Assembly: GCF_017815515.1 (NCBI RefSeq) | Contig: NZ_CP072611.1 | Coordinates: 2,852,001-2,916,000, forward strand | Direction: 5' to 3' | Source of the DNA: Aureimonas populi | GTDB lineage: Bacteria > Pseudomonadota > Alphaproteobacteria > Rhizobiales > Rhizobiaceae | Length of the DNA stretch: 64,000 nt | Shown here: piece by piece, positions 11,578 through 20,212 of the stretch | Position numbering within the stretch: the first letter of the stretch is position 1 | How the letters are laid out: each line of letters starts with the position of its first letter | Notes under the pieces: generated by a model | Databases searched by the model: none | What the model was told of the DNA's origin: nothing | The model's input: only the letters and a program-made list of their open reading frames with translations | Translations under genes and position numbers: made by a program

Positions 11578-12987
11578 ATGACATCGGCCAACGATATTCT
11601 GAAGCAGATCAAGGACAACGAGATCAAGTTCGTCGATCTGCGCTTTACCGATCCGAAGGGAAAGCTGCAGCACGTCACGATGGACGTGTCCATCGTGGAC
11701 GAGGACATGTTCTCCGAAGGCTCGATGTTCGACGGTTCCTCCATCGCCGGCTGGAAGGCGATCAACGAGTCGGACATGGTCCTGATGCCCGATCCCGAGA
11801 CGGCGCACATGGACCCGTTCTTCGCGCAGTCGACCATGGCGATCTACTGCGACATCCTCGATCCGATCTCGGGTGAGAGCTACAACCGCGACCCGCGCTC
11901 GACGGCCAAGAAGGCCGAGGCGTACCTCCAGCAGTCCGGCATCGGCGATACCGCCTATTTCGGCCCCGAGGCCGAGTTCTTCGTCTTCGACGACGTGAAG
12001 TACAAGGCGGACCCCTACAATACCGGCTTCAAGCTCGACTCGACCGAGCTGCCCTCGAACGACGATGCGGATTACGAGACGGGCAATCTTGGCCACCGTC
12101 CGCGTATCAAGGGCGGTTACTTCCCGGTTCCCCCCATCGATTCGCTTCAGGACATGCGCTCCGAGATGCTGACGGTGATGGCCGAGATGGGCGTCGCGGT
12201 CGAAAAGCATCACCACGAGGTGGCGGCCGCGCAGCACGAACTCGGCATCAAGTTCGACACGCTCGTGCGCAACGCCGACAAGATGCAGATCTACAAGTAC
12301 GTGATCCATCAGGTCGCAAACGCCTACGGCAAGACGGCCACCTTCATGCCCAAGCCGGTCTTCGGCGACAACGGCTCGGGCATGCATGTCCACCAGTCGA
12401 TCTGGAAGGCCGACAAGCCCACCTTCGCGGGCAATGAATATGCCGGCCTGTCGGACACCGCGCTGTTCTACATCGGCGGCATCATCAAGCATGCCAAGGC
12501 GCTGAACGCATTCACCAACCCGTCGACCAACTCGTTCAAGCGCCTCGTGCCGGGCTACGAGGCTCCGGTGCTGCTCGCCTATTCGGCGCGCAACCGTTCC
12601 GCCTCCTGCCGCATCCCCTTCGGCCAGTCGCCGAAGGCCAAGCGCGTCGAGGTCCGCTTCCCCGACCCGACGGCGAACCCCTACCTCGCCTTCTCAGCCA
12701 TGCTCATGGCCGGCCTCGACGGCATCAAGAACAAGATCCATCCGGGCGCGGCCATGGACAAGGACCTTTACGACCTGCCGCCCGAGGAGCTGAAGGAGAT
12801 CCCCACCGTCTGCCGCACCCTGCGCGAGGCGATGGAAAGCCTGGATGCCGACCGCGACTTCCTGAAGGCCGGCGGCGTGTTCGACGACGACCAGATCGAC
12901 GCCTTCATCGACCTGAAGATGGCCGAGGTGCTGCGCTACGAGATGACGCCGCATCCGGTCGAGTTCGACATGTACTATTCGGTCTGA
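11578..12987 (+). CDS. glnA: Glutamine synthetase type I
   Basis: GlnA makes glutamine from glutamate, ammonia and ATP as a cytoplasmic dodecamer. The 469 residues match the GSI-beta class. Visible are the latch [11 protein letters not shown] (50-60), metal ligands in PEAEFF (130-135), the [10 protein letters not shown] block (265-274), NRSASCRIP, and Tyr398 in [10 protein letters not shown], the site adenylylated by GlnE. The start is preceded by AGGAG at a good distance. The gene shares a transcript with glnB, whose product governs its modification, and ends at a strong terminator. Confidence 0.98.
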   Translation: MTSANDILKQIKDNEIKFVDLRFTDPKGKLQHVTMDVSIVDEDMFSEGSMFDGSSIAGWKAINESDMVLMPDPETAHMDPFFAQSTMAIYCDILDPISGESYNRDPRSTAKKAEAYLQQSGIGDTAYFGPEAEFFVFDDVKYKADPYNTGFKLDSTELPSNDDADYETGNLGHRPRIKGGYFPVPPIDSLQDMRSEMLTVMAEMGVAVEKHHHEVAAAQHELGIKFDTLVRNADKMQIYKYVIHQVANAYGKTATFMPKPVFGDNGSGMHVHQSIWKADKPTFAGNEYAGLSDTALFYIGGIIKHAKALNAFTNPSTNSFKRLVPGYEAPVLLAYSARNRSASCRIPFGQSPKAKRVEVRFPDPTANPYLAFSAMLMAGLDGIKNKIHPGAAMDKDLYDLPPEELKEIPTVCRTLREAMESLDADRDFLKAGGVFDDDQIDAFIDLKMAEVLRYEMTPHPVEFDMYYSV

Positions 12988-13013
12988 GCCTCGAGGCCGA
13001 CCCGATCGAAGAG

Positions 13014-13037
13014 GGCCCCGTTCGCGGGGCCTTTTTT
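13014..13037 (+). terminator. Rho-independent terminator after glnA
   Basis: GGCCCCG-TTCG-CGGGGCC forms a perfect 7-bp GC stem with a UUCG loop and is followed by six Ts. It starts 27 bases after the glnA stop codon. Confidence 0.93.
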
Positions 13038-13096
13038 CGTGGCGGGTCTGCAACGGGCCGTCAGTTCCGGCCTTGTTTTCACCAGCGCGCCTTGAA

Positions 13097-13111
13097 GAAC
13101 ATTTCGTGAAA
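13097..13111. promoter_or_regulatory. Possible LexA-like site upstream of parE
   Basis: GAAC-ATTTCGT-GAAA differs from the GAAC-N7-GAAC LexA operator by one base in the second half. It lies between possible promoter elements (TTGAAG at 13092 and TATACC at 13113, with a short 15-base spacer), about 70 bases before parE. Comparative work has placed parE in the LexA regulon of some alphaproteobacteria as far as I recall. Confidence 0.35.
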
Positions 13112-13179
13112 GTATACCCCTAGGCCATGGCACTTCATGGCGGGAGCAGGCGTTTGCGGGCAGCGGGAATAGGTCCTCT

Positions 13180-15201
13180 ATGAGTGATGATCTGTTCTCC
13201 GGCGCTGCCGCGCGCAAGCCCGTGCGTGCCCCTGCCCGACCCCTCGCGGTGGCCGAGCCCTTTGTCCAGAACACCGAATATACGGCTGCCGATATCGAGG
13301 TGCTGGAAGGGCTCGAGCCTGTGCGCCGCCGCCCCGGAATGTATATCGGCGGCACCGACTCCAAGGCGATGCATCACCTTTTCGCTGAGGTGATCGACAA
13401 TTCGATGGACGAGGCGGTCGCGGGCCACGCATCGGTCATCGACGTCTCGCTGGACGCGGATGGCTATCTCTCGGTGACGGATAACGGGCGCGGCATTCCC
13501 ATCGACCCGCACCCGAAATACCGCGACAAGTCCGCGCTGGAGGTGATCCTCACTACGCTTCATGCGGGCGGCAAGTTCGATTCGCGCGTCTACGAAACCT
13601 CCGGCGGCCTGCACGGCGTGGGCGTTTCCGTGGTGAATGCCCTGTCGGAGCGGCTGGATGTCGAGATCGCGCGCGGGCGCAAGCTTTACCGGCAGTCTTA
13701 TGCGCGCGGCCTGGCCGTCACCCCGCTGGAGGAAGCGGGCGACGTTCAGAACCGGCGTGGAACGCGCGTGCGCTTCAAGCCAGATCCGCTGATCTTCGGA
13801 GAGGAGGCGGCTTTCGAACCCGCCCGCCTCTTCGCGATGGCCCGATCCAAGGCCTACCTGTTCGGCGGCGTTGAAATCCGCTGGTCATGCGATCCCCGGC
13901 TGCTCGACGGCAGCGATCAGGTGCCGGCCCGTGCAAGCTTTCACTTTCCCGGCGGCCTGAAGGATTATCTCGCCGCATCCATCGGCAAGGAGCATCGCGT
14001 CACCTCGCAGATCTTCGCTGGCCGAACGGAGAAGGTCTCCGGCCACGGTGCGGTGGAATGGGCGGTGTCGTGGACGGCGGCCGATGGCTTCGTGCGTTCC
14101 TACTGCAACACGATCCCGACGCCCGAGGGCGGCACTCACGAGGCCGGCCTGCGTTCGGTCCTGCTGCGCGGACTCAAGGCCTTCGCGGAGATTTCGGGAA
14201 ACAAGAAGGCTTCGATCATCACGGCGGACGACGTGATGATGACGGCCTCCGCCATGCTGTCCGTCTTCATCCGCGAGCCCGAATTCGTCGGGCAGACCAA
14301 GGATCGGCTGGCCACCGCCGAGGCGCATCGCATCGTGGAAGCCTCGCTCCGAGACAGTTTCGACATCTGGCTCGCTTCCTCGCCGCAGGATGCGGCCCGG
14401 CTGATCGAATGGGTGGTGGAACGCGCCGACGAGCGCCTGCGCCGCCGGCAGGAGAAGGAAGTCAGCCGCAAGACAGCAACGCGCAAGCTGCGCCTGCCCG
14501 GCAAGCTGGCGGATTGCTCGCAGACCGGCGCCGCGGGAGCCGAGCTCTTCATCGTGGAGGGCGATTCTGCCGGCGGTTCCGCCAAGCAGGCCCGAGACCG
14601 TTCGCGGCAGGCAATTCTTCCCCTGCGCGGCAAGATATTGAACGTCGCGTCGGCCGGGCGCGAAAAGCTGGGCGCCAACCAGCAGCTTTCCGACCTCATC
14701 CAGGCGCTGGGCTGCGGAACGCGCGGCAAATACCGGGAGGCGGACCTTCGCTACGAGCGGGTCATCATCATGACCGACGCCGATGTCGACGGCGCGCATA
14801 TCGCTTCGCTGCTGATTACCTTCTTCTTCCAGGAAATGCCCGAGCTGATCCGCGAGGGGCATCTCTTCCTCGCCGTGCCGCCGCTCTACAAGCTGAGCCA
14901 GGGAGGCAAGACGGTCTATGCCCGCGACGACCGCGACCGGGAGCGTCTGATTGCGCGCGACTTCAAGGGGAAGGGCAAGATCGAGATCAGCCGCTTCAAG
15001 GGCTTGGGCGAGATGCTGCCCTCGCAACTGAAGGAAACGACGATGGACCCGCGCAAGCGCACGCTCCTGCGCGTGGAGATCGACGACGCGGTGGAAAGCG
15101 GCACGGCGGGGGCTGTCGATGCGCTGATGGGCAGCAAGCCTGAGGCTCGTTTTCGCTTCATCCAGGACCGCGCGGCCTTTGCCGAAGACCTCGACGTCTG
15201 A
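13180..15201 (+). CDS. parE: DNA topoisomerase IV subunit B (ParE)
   Basis: ParE is the ATPase subunit of topoisomerase IV, which unlinks daughter chromosomes with ParC. The 673 residues carry a GHKL ATPase domain (EVIDNSMDEA, VTDNGRGIP, GGLHGVGVSVVNALS), a transducer domain and a Toprim domain (IVEGDSAGGSAKQ, IIMTDADVDGAHI). It lacks the roughly 170-residue insertion of many proteobacterial GyrB proteins and has the LEPVRRRPGMYIGGTD opening typical of alphaproteobacterial ParE, so I call parE rather than gyrB. parC is not in the window. A LexA-like sequence lies upstream. Confidence 0.92.
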   Translation: MSDDLFSGAAARKPVRAPARPLAVAEPFVQNTEYTAADIEVLEGLEPVRRRPGMYIGGTDSKAMHHLFAEVIDNSMDEAVAGHASVIDVSLDADGYLSVTDNGRGIPIDPHPKYRDKSALEVILTTLHAGGKFDSRVYETSGGLHGVGVSVVNALSERLDVEIARGRKLYRQSYARGLAVTPLEEAGDVQNRRGTRVRFKPDPLIFGEEAAFEPARLFAMARSKAYLFGGVEIRWSCDPRLLDGSDQVPARASFHFPGGLKDYLAASIGKEHRVTSQIFAGRTEKVSGHGAVEWAVSWTAADGFVRSYCNTIPTPEGGTHEAGLRSVLLRGLKAFAEISGNKKASIITADDVMMTASAMLSVFIREPEFVGQTKDRLATAEAHRIVEASLRDSFDIWLASSPQDAARLIEWVVERADERLRRRQEKEVSRKTATRKLRLPGKLADCSQTGAAGAELFIVEGDSAGGSAKQARDRSRQAILPLRGKILNVASAGREKLGANQQLSDLIQALGCGTRGKYREADLRYERVIIMTDADVDGAHIASLLITFFFQEMPELIREGHLFLAVPPLYKLSQGGKTVYARDDRDRERLIARDFKGKGKIEISRFKGLGEMLPSQLKETTMDPRKRTLLRVEIDDAVESGTAGAVDALMGSKPEARFRFIQDRAAFAEDLDV

Positions 15202-15250
15202 CGCACCCGACCCATCTTGCCCTAGCGCTTCTCGCCAAAGGTTCGATACG

Positions 15251-15817
15251 ATGTTGCTTCCGTCCCGCCTCGCCGCCGCTGCTGCCATTCTCGCCCTGGG
15301 GTCGATGCCGGTGGGGGCGCAGGAGAGCCCTCCTCCCGCGACCCCGGAGCCGCAGTCAGCCCCGCTCGCTTCGCAGCCCGCACCAGCCAACGGCCAGGAA
15401 AGCGCGGCTGACGGTGGGGCTTCAGCCGAAGACGAAGCCGCCGACATGCTTCGATCCCTTTCGCCGCTCGTGGCCGATGTTCAGGTCCTCGGTCCATGGA
15501 TCGAAGGCGAGCGCCGGGGAATCTGGCGCACGGTCATGCTCCAGTCGCTCGACGAAACGACGGGAAACCGCTTCTTCGTTCAGCAACTCGAAAAGGATGG
15601 CGGGCAGGTTCGCGTCTCCACCAGCACCGAGATCGTGGAGATCGGGGAGCTGGACGGAGCGATCGTCAGCTATCGGCCCGACGCGCCCTCCGAGGCGCAG
15701 GCGGAGCTTCTGACCCTTTTCCTCGACATCGTGCCGCTGGATGGGGAGATCGCGGAAACCTACGAACTCTTTTTCACCTCGCAGGAACCCTACGTGTTCG
15801 GGCCGGCCTCGAATTGA
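15251..15817 (+). CDS. Secreted protein of unknown function
   Basis: I do not recognise a named family. The 188-residue protein begins with a signal peptide (residues 1-23, ending PVGA before QE), then a Pro/Ala/Gln-rich linker to about residue 60, then a compact domain including GPWIEGERRGIWRTVMLQS and a C-terminal EPYVFGPASN. The domain looks like a small soluble beta-rich module in the periplasm. The start was moved to the Met that opens the signal peptide; upstream in-frame codons give a non-conserved, hydrophilic extension. It lies 49 bases after parE and could share its transcript. Confidence 0.75.
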   Translation: MLLPSRLAAAAAILALGSMPVGAQESPPPATPEPQSAPLASQPAPANGQESAADGGASAEDEAADMLRSLSPLVADVQVLGPWIEGERRGIWRTVMLQSLDETTGNRFFVQQLEKDGGQVRVSTSTEIVEIGELDGAIVSYRPDAPSEAQAELLTLFLDIVPLDGEIAETYELFFTSQEPYVFGPASN

Positions 15818-15968
15818 CGCGCAGCTTGGGTGCTGGCCGGGCACGCAAATAGATTCGCGCCCCACGCATTCGAGTAGAAGAAGGCTCGCGCACTACCTCC
15901 CTTTGGGATAAAGCTGTGCAGGAGGCCTGCAAATGCGAGTGTTATCGCCTTATTTGCCTGTCGTCAGC

Positions 15969-15997
15969 TTGACTCGTGCAAGTTGCGCGCTTATCGC
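15969..15997 (+). promoter_or_regulatory. Candidate sigma-70 promoter of the DEAD-box helicase
   Basis: TTGACT at 15969-15974 and TATCGC at 15992-15997 are 17 bases apart. The -35 element is good (CTTGAC is the usual alphaproteobacterial form); the -10 is poor. It would give a leader of about 55 bases. Confidence 0.35.
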
Positions 15998-16057
15998 CTC
16001 GGCAAAGGCAGATTTGCGGTCGCCGCCCCGTCTTTCACGAAGAGAACCATCGACTTC

Positions 16058-17581
16058 ATGCCCTTTTCCGATCTCGGCCTGAGCGCCAAGGTTCTGTCCG
16101 CCGTCGAGGCTGCGGGTTACACCGAGCCGACGCCGATCCAGGCACAGGCCATTCCTCACGCTCTCGAGCGAAAGGATGTGCTTGGCATCGCGCAGACCGG
16201 GACGGGCAAGACCGCCTCTTTCGTTCTGCCCATGCTGACCTTGCTGGAAAAGGGGCGAGCGCGGGCTCGAATGCCGCGGACCCTCATCCTGGAGCCGACT
16301 CGCGAACTGGCCGCGCAGGTGGAGGAGAACTTCACCAAATATGGCGCGAATTCCAAGGTCGATGTCGCGCTTCTCATCGGCGGTGTCTCGTTCGACGAGC
16401 AGATCAAGAAGCTCGACCGGGGTGTCGATGTGCTGATCGCGACCCCCGGGCGCCTGCTCGACCATTTCGAGCGAGGGCGGCTTCTGATGACGGGCGTCGA
16501 GATTCTCGTGATCGACGAGGCGGATCGGATGCTCGACATGGGATTCATCCCGGACATCGAGCGGATCTGCAAGATGATTCCCTTCACCCGGCAGACGCTG
16601 TTCTTCTCCGCGACCATGCCGCCGGAAATCACGCGCCTGACGGAGCAGTTCCTCCAGAACCCGGTCCGCGTCGAAGTCGCCAAGGCCTCGTCCACCGCGC
16701 AGACGGTGGAGCAGCGCCTCGTCGCCTCGCGCAAGGAGGATTACGAGAAGCGCGAGACATTGCGAAAGATCGTCCGGGCGCAGGGTGAGGATCTCACCAA
16801 CGCGATCATCTTCTGCAATCGCAAGCGCGACGTCTCGCTGCTTTTCCGCTCTCTTGAAAAGCACGGCTTCTCCGTTGGCGCCCTTCACGGCGACATGGAC
16901 CAGCGCGCCCGCACGATGACGCTTCAGGGGTTCCGGGACAACAAGATCACGCTGCTGGTCGCTTCGGACGTGGCTGCGCGCGGTCTCGATATCCCGATGG
17001 TGAGCCACGTCTTCAATTTCGACGTCCCCATTCACGCGGAAGATTATGTTCACCGTATCGGGCGCACCGGTCGCGCAGGCCGCTCCGGCAAGGCCTTCAC
17101 GCTCGTGACGAAGGCGGACAAGAAGTATCTCGACGCCATCGAGAAGCTGATCGGGCGCGAGATCGATTGGCTGGATGGCGATCTGACCTCGCTGCCGGCC
17201 CTCGAAGAGGATGACGACCGACCCGCGCGCGGCCGAGGCGCTAAGCGCCTGACCGAGCGCAAGCCGCGCGGCGGACGGGCGAAGACCGCCAAAGCCGATG
17301 ACGCCACGACGGACGAGGCGATCAATTCGGAGCCGGCCATTGATGCGCCGGAGCCTGTTGCCGTCGAGGCGGACGCGCCGAACCCGCGCACCAGGAAGCG
17401 CGCACCGGCGAAAACAGCCAAGCAGCCTGAAGTTGTTCCATCTGCGCCCGTGGCCCCCTCACCTGCGCCTGCCCCGCGAAACGTGGATAACAACCGCAGG
17501 CGTGGAGGCGGCGGCGAAGCGACGCCGCTTGGTTTCGGCGACGACGTGCCGGCCTTCATGCTGATCACCACCGGCACCTAA
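16058..17581 (+). CDS. DEAD-box ATP-dependent RNA helicase (RhlE-like)
   Basis: This 507-residue protein unwinds RNA duplexes in ribosome assembly or mRNA decay. All helicase motifs are present: Q motif (TEPTPIQAQAI), Walker A AQTGTGKT, PTRELA, TPGR, DEAD in VIDEADRML, SAT, ASDVAARGLD and HRIGRTGRAGR. The two RecA-like domains occupy about 1-370; the remaining 135 residues are basic and low in complexity, probably an RNA-binding tail. The start MPFSDLGLS matches the family; upstream in-frame codons would add a non-conserved stretch. The gene ends at a strong bidirectional terminator. Confidence 0.93.
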   Translation: MPFSDLGLSAKVLSAVEAAGYTEPTPIQAQAIPHALERKDVLGIAQTGTGKTASFVLPMLTLLEKGRARARMPRTLILEPTRELAAQVEENFTKYGANSKVDVALLIGGVSFDEQIKKLDRGVDVLIATPGRLLDHFERGRLLMTGVEILVIDEADRMLDMGFIPDIERICKMIPFTRQTLFFSATMPPEITRLTEQFLQNPVRVEVAKASSTAQTVEQRLVASRKEDYEKRETLRKIVRAQGEDLTNAIIFCNRKRDVSLLFRSLEKHGFSVGALHGDMDQRARTMTLQGFRDNKITLLVASDVAARGLDIPMVSHVFNFDVPIHAEDYVHRIGRTGRAGRSGKAFTLVTKADKKYLDAIEKLIGREIDWLDGDLTSLPALEEDDDRPARGRGAKRLTERKPRGGRAKTAKADDATTDEAINSEPAIDAPEPVAVEADAPNPRTRKRAPAKTAKQPEVVPSAPVAPSPAPAPRNVDNNRRRGGGGEATPLGFGDDVPAFMLITTGT

Positions 17582-17602
17582 ACGCGTTGCGGTTATGAAT
17601 CG

Positions 17603-17632
17603 AAAAGGGCGCGGCTCAGCCGCGCCCTTTTT
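17603..17632. terminator. Bidirectional terminator between the helicase and sufA
   Basis: GGGCGCGGC-TCA-GCCGCGCCC is a perfect 9-bp stem flanked by AAAA on the left and TTTTT on the right, so it can end both the plus-strand helicase transcript and the minus-strand suf operon. Confidence 0.92.
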
Positions 17633-17651
17633 CTTTTGTGAGGATCAAAGC

Positions 17652-18026
17652 TTAGCCGGCCGGCGCCAGCGCGGCGGGATCGGCCATCTTCAACTCAACC
17701 GACTCACCGCACCCGCAGGCCGAGGTCTGGTTCGGGTTGCGGAAGGTGAAGCCGGAGCGGAGCGTGGTTTCCTCGTAGTCCATTTCCGTGCCGAGCAGGA
17801 AGAGCACGGCTTCAGGCGCCACGAAAACGCGCGCGCCTTCGCGTTCCACCGAATCCTCGCCGGGCGCCGATTCGGTCGCCAGGCCGATCGTATATTCCAT
17901 GCCGGCGCAGCCGCCCTTCTTGACGCCGACGCGGATGCCGAGCGCCTCGTCACCCTTCGCCGCCACGATCTCGCGCACACGGGCGGCGGCAGCGTCGGTC
18001 ATGGTCAAAACAGAGAAGCGGCCCAT
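17652..18026 (-). CDS. sufA: A-type Fe-S carrier protein SufA
   Basis: SufA accepts Fe-S clusters from the SufBCD scaffold and hands them to target apoproteins. The 124-residue protein is a HesB/IscA-family member with the three conserved cysteines: one in KKGGCAGMEY and two in SACGCGES. A short hydrophilic N terminus and a C-terminal tail of about 10 residues frame the domain. It is the last gene of the suf operon, 58 bases after an inserted VOC gene, and is followed by a strong terminator. Confidence 0.94.
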   Translation of the reverse strand: MGRFSVLTMTDAAAARVREIVAAKGDEALGIRVGVKKGGCAGMEYTIGLATESAPGEDSVEREGARVFVAPEAVLFLLGTEMDYEETTLRSGFTFRNPNQTSACGCGESVELKMADPAALAPAG

Positions 18027-18084
18027 AAGTGGTCCCTCTTGAAAAACGGCGATCCTTCGAGCGAAAGATGGGCGTAATGGCCCC

Positions 18085-18516
18085 TCAGCGCAAGCGTCGC
18101 GGATAGTTCGGCCAGAGGCCGGGAGTGGCGAGTTCGACGAGGTTGCCGGATGGATCGTGCAAGTAAAGGCTGGTGCCGCCCTGCTTCCAAGTCACCTCGC
18201 TGGCGACCGTAATCGCGAATTGATCGAACCGCGCGCGCCATTTCGGCAGGCTTTCCTCCGCCACGGCGAAGGCGACATGGATGGCGCCGCCGGCATCATG
18301 CGGCGGGATGGTTCCGCCCGGTGTCTCCACCGGTTCAAGCGTCGCGCCCTTCACGAACAGGATCAGCACGGAGGCAGGGCCGAGTTCATAAACGGCCATG
18401 CGGGATTCGGAGAAGATCGGCTTCAGGCCGAGCACGTTGCGGTAAAAGTCCGTCGCCGCCATAAGGTCGTCCACATAGAGACACGTCTCCAGAACGCCCT
18501 CGATTTGTGGCGCCAT
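18085..18516 (-). CDS. VOC-family protein inside the suf operon
   Basis: This 143-residue protein has the vicinal-oxygen-chelate fold (glyoxalase, dioxygenase and bleomycin-resistance family). The paired modules are seen as LYVDDLMAATDFYRNVLGL near the N terminus and SLYLHDPSGNLVELATPGLWP at the C terminus. Possible metal ligands are His in GAIHVAFAV and Glu in NLVELA. It starts 4 bases after sufT and precedes sufA, so it is almost certainly translated from the suf message. The substrate is unknown, and a direct role in Fe-S assembly is not established. Confidence 0.88.
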   Translation of the reverse strand: MAPQIEGVLETCLYVDDLMAATDFYRNVLGLKPIFSESRMAVYELGPASVLILFVKGATLEPVETPGGTIPPHDAGGAIHVAFAVAEESLPKWRARFDQFAITVASEVTWKQGGTSLYLHDPSGNLVELATPGLWPNYPRRLR

Positions 18517-18520
18517 CGTC

Positions 18521-18931
18521 TCAATACCAGCCGACCGCGACCTGCGCTTCCTCGCTCATGCGCTCCGGCGTCCATGGAGGATCGAAGACCAGTTCGACCT
18601 TCACCGACTGAACGCCGCCCACCGAGGCGATGGCATTCTCGACCCAGGTCGGCATCTCGCCGGCCACCGGGCAGCCGGGCGCTGTCAGGGTCATCTCGAC
18701 ATCGACATTGCGGTCGTCGTCGATGTCGATCTTGTAGATCAGGCCCAACTCGTAGATGTCCGCCGGAATCTCGGGATCGTACACCGTCTTCAACGCGGCG
18801 ACGATCTCGTCCGTCAGCCGCGTCAGCTCTTCCGGGGGGATGGTGGAGCCGGCCGCGGGGCCGCCTGCCATCGCTATGTTGGCCTCGGCGGTGCTTGCCG
18901 CGGGGGCGGCTTTCAGATCCGTCTCGTCCAT
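18521..18931 (-). CDS. sufT: SUF-system assembly factor SufT/SufX (DUF59, MIP18 family)
   Basis: This 136-residue protein carries the DUF59/MIP18 domain (about residues 35-130), with YDPEIPADIYELGLIYK and the LTAPGCPVAGEMP loop whose Cys is conserved in the family. Such proteins assist maturation of Fe-S proteins, and in rhizobia the gene sits in the suf operon, where it has been called sufX. The start MDETDLKAAP has GAGGATGAG immediately upstream. An Ala-rich leader of about 35 residues precedes the domain. It lies 10 bases after sufS and 4 before the VOC gene. Confidence 0.92.
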   Translation of the reverse strand: MDETDLKAAPAASTAEANIAMAGGPAAGSTIPPEELTRLTDEIVAALKTVYDPEIPADIYELGLIYKIDIDDDRNVDVEMTLTAPGCPVAGEMPTWVENAIASVGGVQSVKVELVFDPPWTPERMSEEAQVAVGWY

Positions 18932-18941
18932 TTTCTCATCC

Positions 18942-20177
18942 TCAGGCGAAGAATCGCCGTGCTTTTTCCAGCGCCTCGGCCAAGATGTCGATCTCGGCAT
19001 GGGTGTTGTATAACCCGAACGACGCCCGGCATGTAGAGGTCGCGCCGAACCGCTTCAACAGCGGCTGGGCGCAATGCGTGCCGGCACGCACCGCCACGCC
19101 CTCGCGATCGATCACCATGGACACGTCGTGGGCGTGGATACCTTCCAGGTCGAAGGAAACAATCGCGCCCTTGCCCGGAGCCTCGCCGTAGATACGAAGC
19201 GAGTTGATCGCCTTGAGGCGTTCATGGGCGTAATCGCGCAGGCTCTCCTCGTGGGCGAGAATCGCCTCGCGGCCGCGCCCGCTCATATAGTTCAGCGCCG
19301 CGCCTAGCGCGATCGCCTGCACGATCGGCGGGGTGCCCGCTTCGAACCGGTGCGGCGGCGCATTGTAGGTGACGTTGTCCTCGCTCACCTCGACGATCAT
19401 CTCGCCGCCGCCGTTGAACGGGCGCATTTTCTCAAGCATCCCGGCCTTGCCGTAGAGAATGCCGATGCCGGTCGGGCCGTAGACCTTATGGCCCGTGAAG
19501 ACGTAGAAGTCGCAGTCGAGACTCCGCACATCGACGGGCAGATGCACCGCGCTCTGGCTTCCATCCACCAGCACCGGAATGCCACGCGAATGGGCGAGTG
19601 CGACGACTTCCTTCACCGGCGTCACCGTGCCCAGCACGTTCGACATGTGCGTCATCGCCACGAGCTTGGTGCGCGGCGTGATGGCGCGCTCGAAGGCCTC
19701 GACCGAGATGGACCCGTCATCCTCCACCGGTACGAAGACGAGCCTGGCACCCTGCCGCTCCCGTATGAAGTGCCACGGGACGATGTTGGAGTGATGCTCC
19801 ATGATGGTGAGCACGATCTCGTCGCCCTCGCCGATCTCCGGCATTCCGTAGCCATAGGCGACGAGGTTTATTGCCTCCGTCGCCGAGCGGGTGAAGACGA
19901 CTTCCTCGCTGCTGCCGGCGTTAAGAAAGCCGCGCACGGTCTCGCGCGCGGCCTCGAACTCCTCCGTGGCCTTGTTGGAGAGGAAGTGCAGCCCGCGATG
20001 AACGTTCGCGTAGTCCTCGCTATAGGCCTTTTGGATCGCATCGAGCACGGCCTTCGGCTTCTGGGCCGAGGCGCCGTTGTCGAGATAGACGAGCGGTTTC
20101 CCATAGATCTCCTTAGAGAGGATGGGGAAATCGCGCCGGATGGCTTCGACGTCGTAGGCGAGTGTCCGATTATCCAT
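18942..20177 (-). CDS. sufS: Cysteine desulfurase SufS (group II)
   Basis: SufS is a PLP enzyme that takes sulfur from cysteine and feeds it as persulfide to the SufBCD scaffold. The 411-residue length is normal. The PLP lysine lies in VFTGHKVYGPTG, and the persulfide Cys369 lies in RAGTHCAQP, the group II motif. The start at MDNRTLAYD (20177) is preferred to the ATG six bases upstream because AGGAG lies 7 bases before it but only 1 base before the other. This is the second desulfurase of the operon; the first is at its head. Confidence 0.95.
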   Translation of the reverse strand: MDNRTLAYDVEAIRRDFPILSKEIYGKPLVYLDNGASAQKPKAVLDAIQKAYSEDYANVHRGLHFLSNKATEEFEAARETVRGFLNAGSSEEVVFTRSATEAINLVAYGYGMPEIGEGDEIVLTIMEHHSNIVPWHFIRERQGARLVFVPVEDDGSISVEAFERAITPRTKLVAMTHMSNVLGTVTPVKEVVALAHSRGIPVLVDGSQSAVHLPVDVRSLDCDFYVFTGHKVYGPTGIGILYGKAGMLEKMRPFNGGGEMIVEVSEDNVTYNAPPHRFEAGTPPIVQAIALGAALNYMSGRGREAILAHEESLRDYAHERLKAINSLRIYGEAPGKGAIVSFDLEGIHAHDVSMVIDREGVAVRAGTHCAQPLLKRFGATSTCRASFGLYNTHAEIDILAEALEKARRFFA

Positions 20178-20212
20178 CGCCATGCTCCTGGGCTGGGCGG
20201 CGAGCCGCTCGT

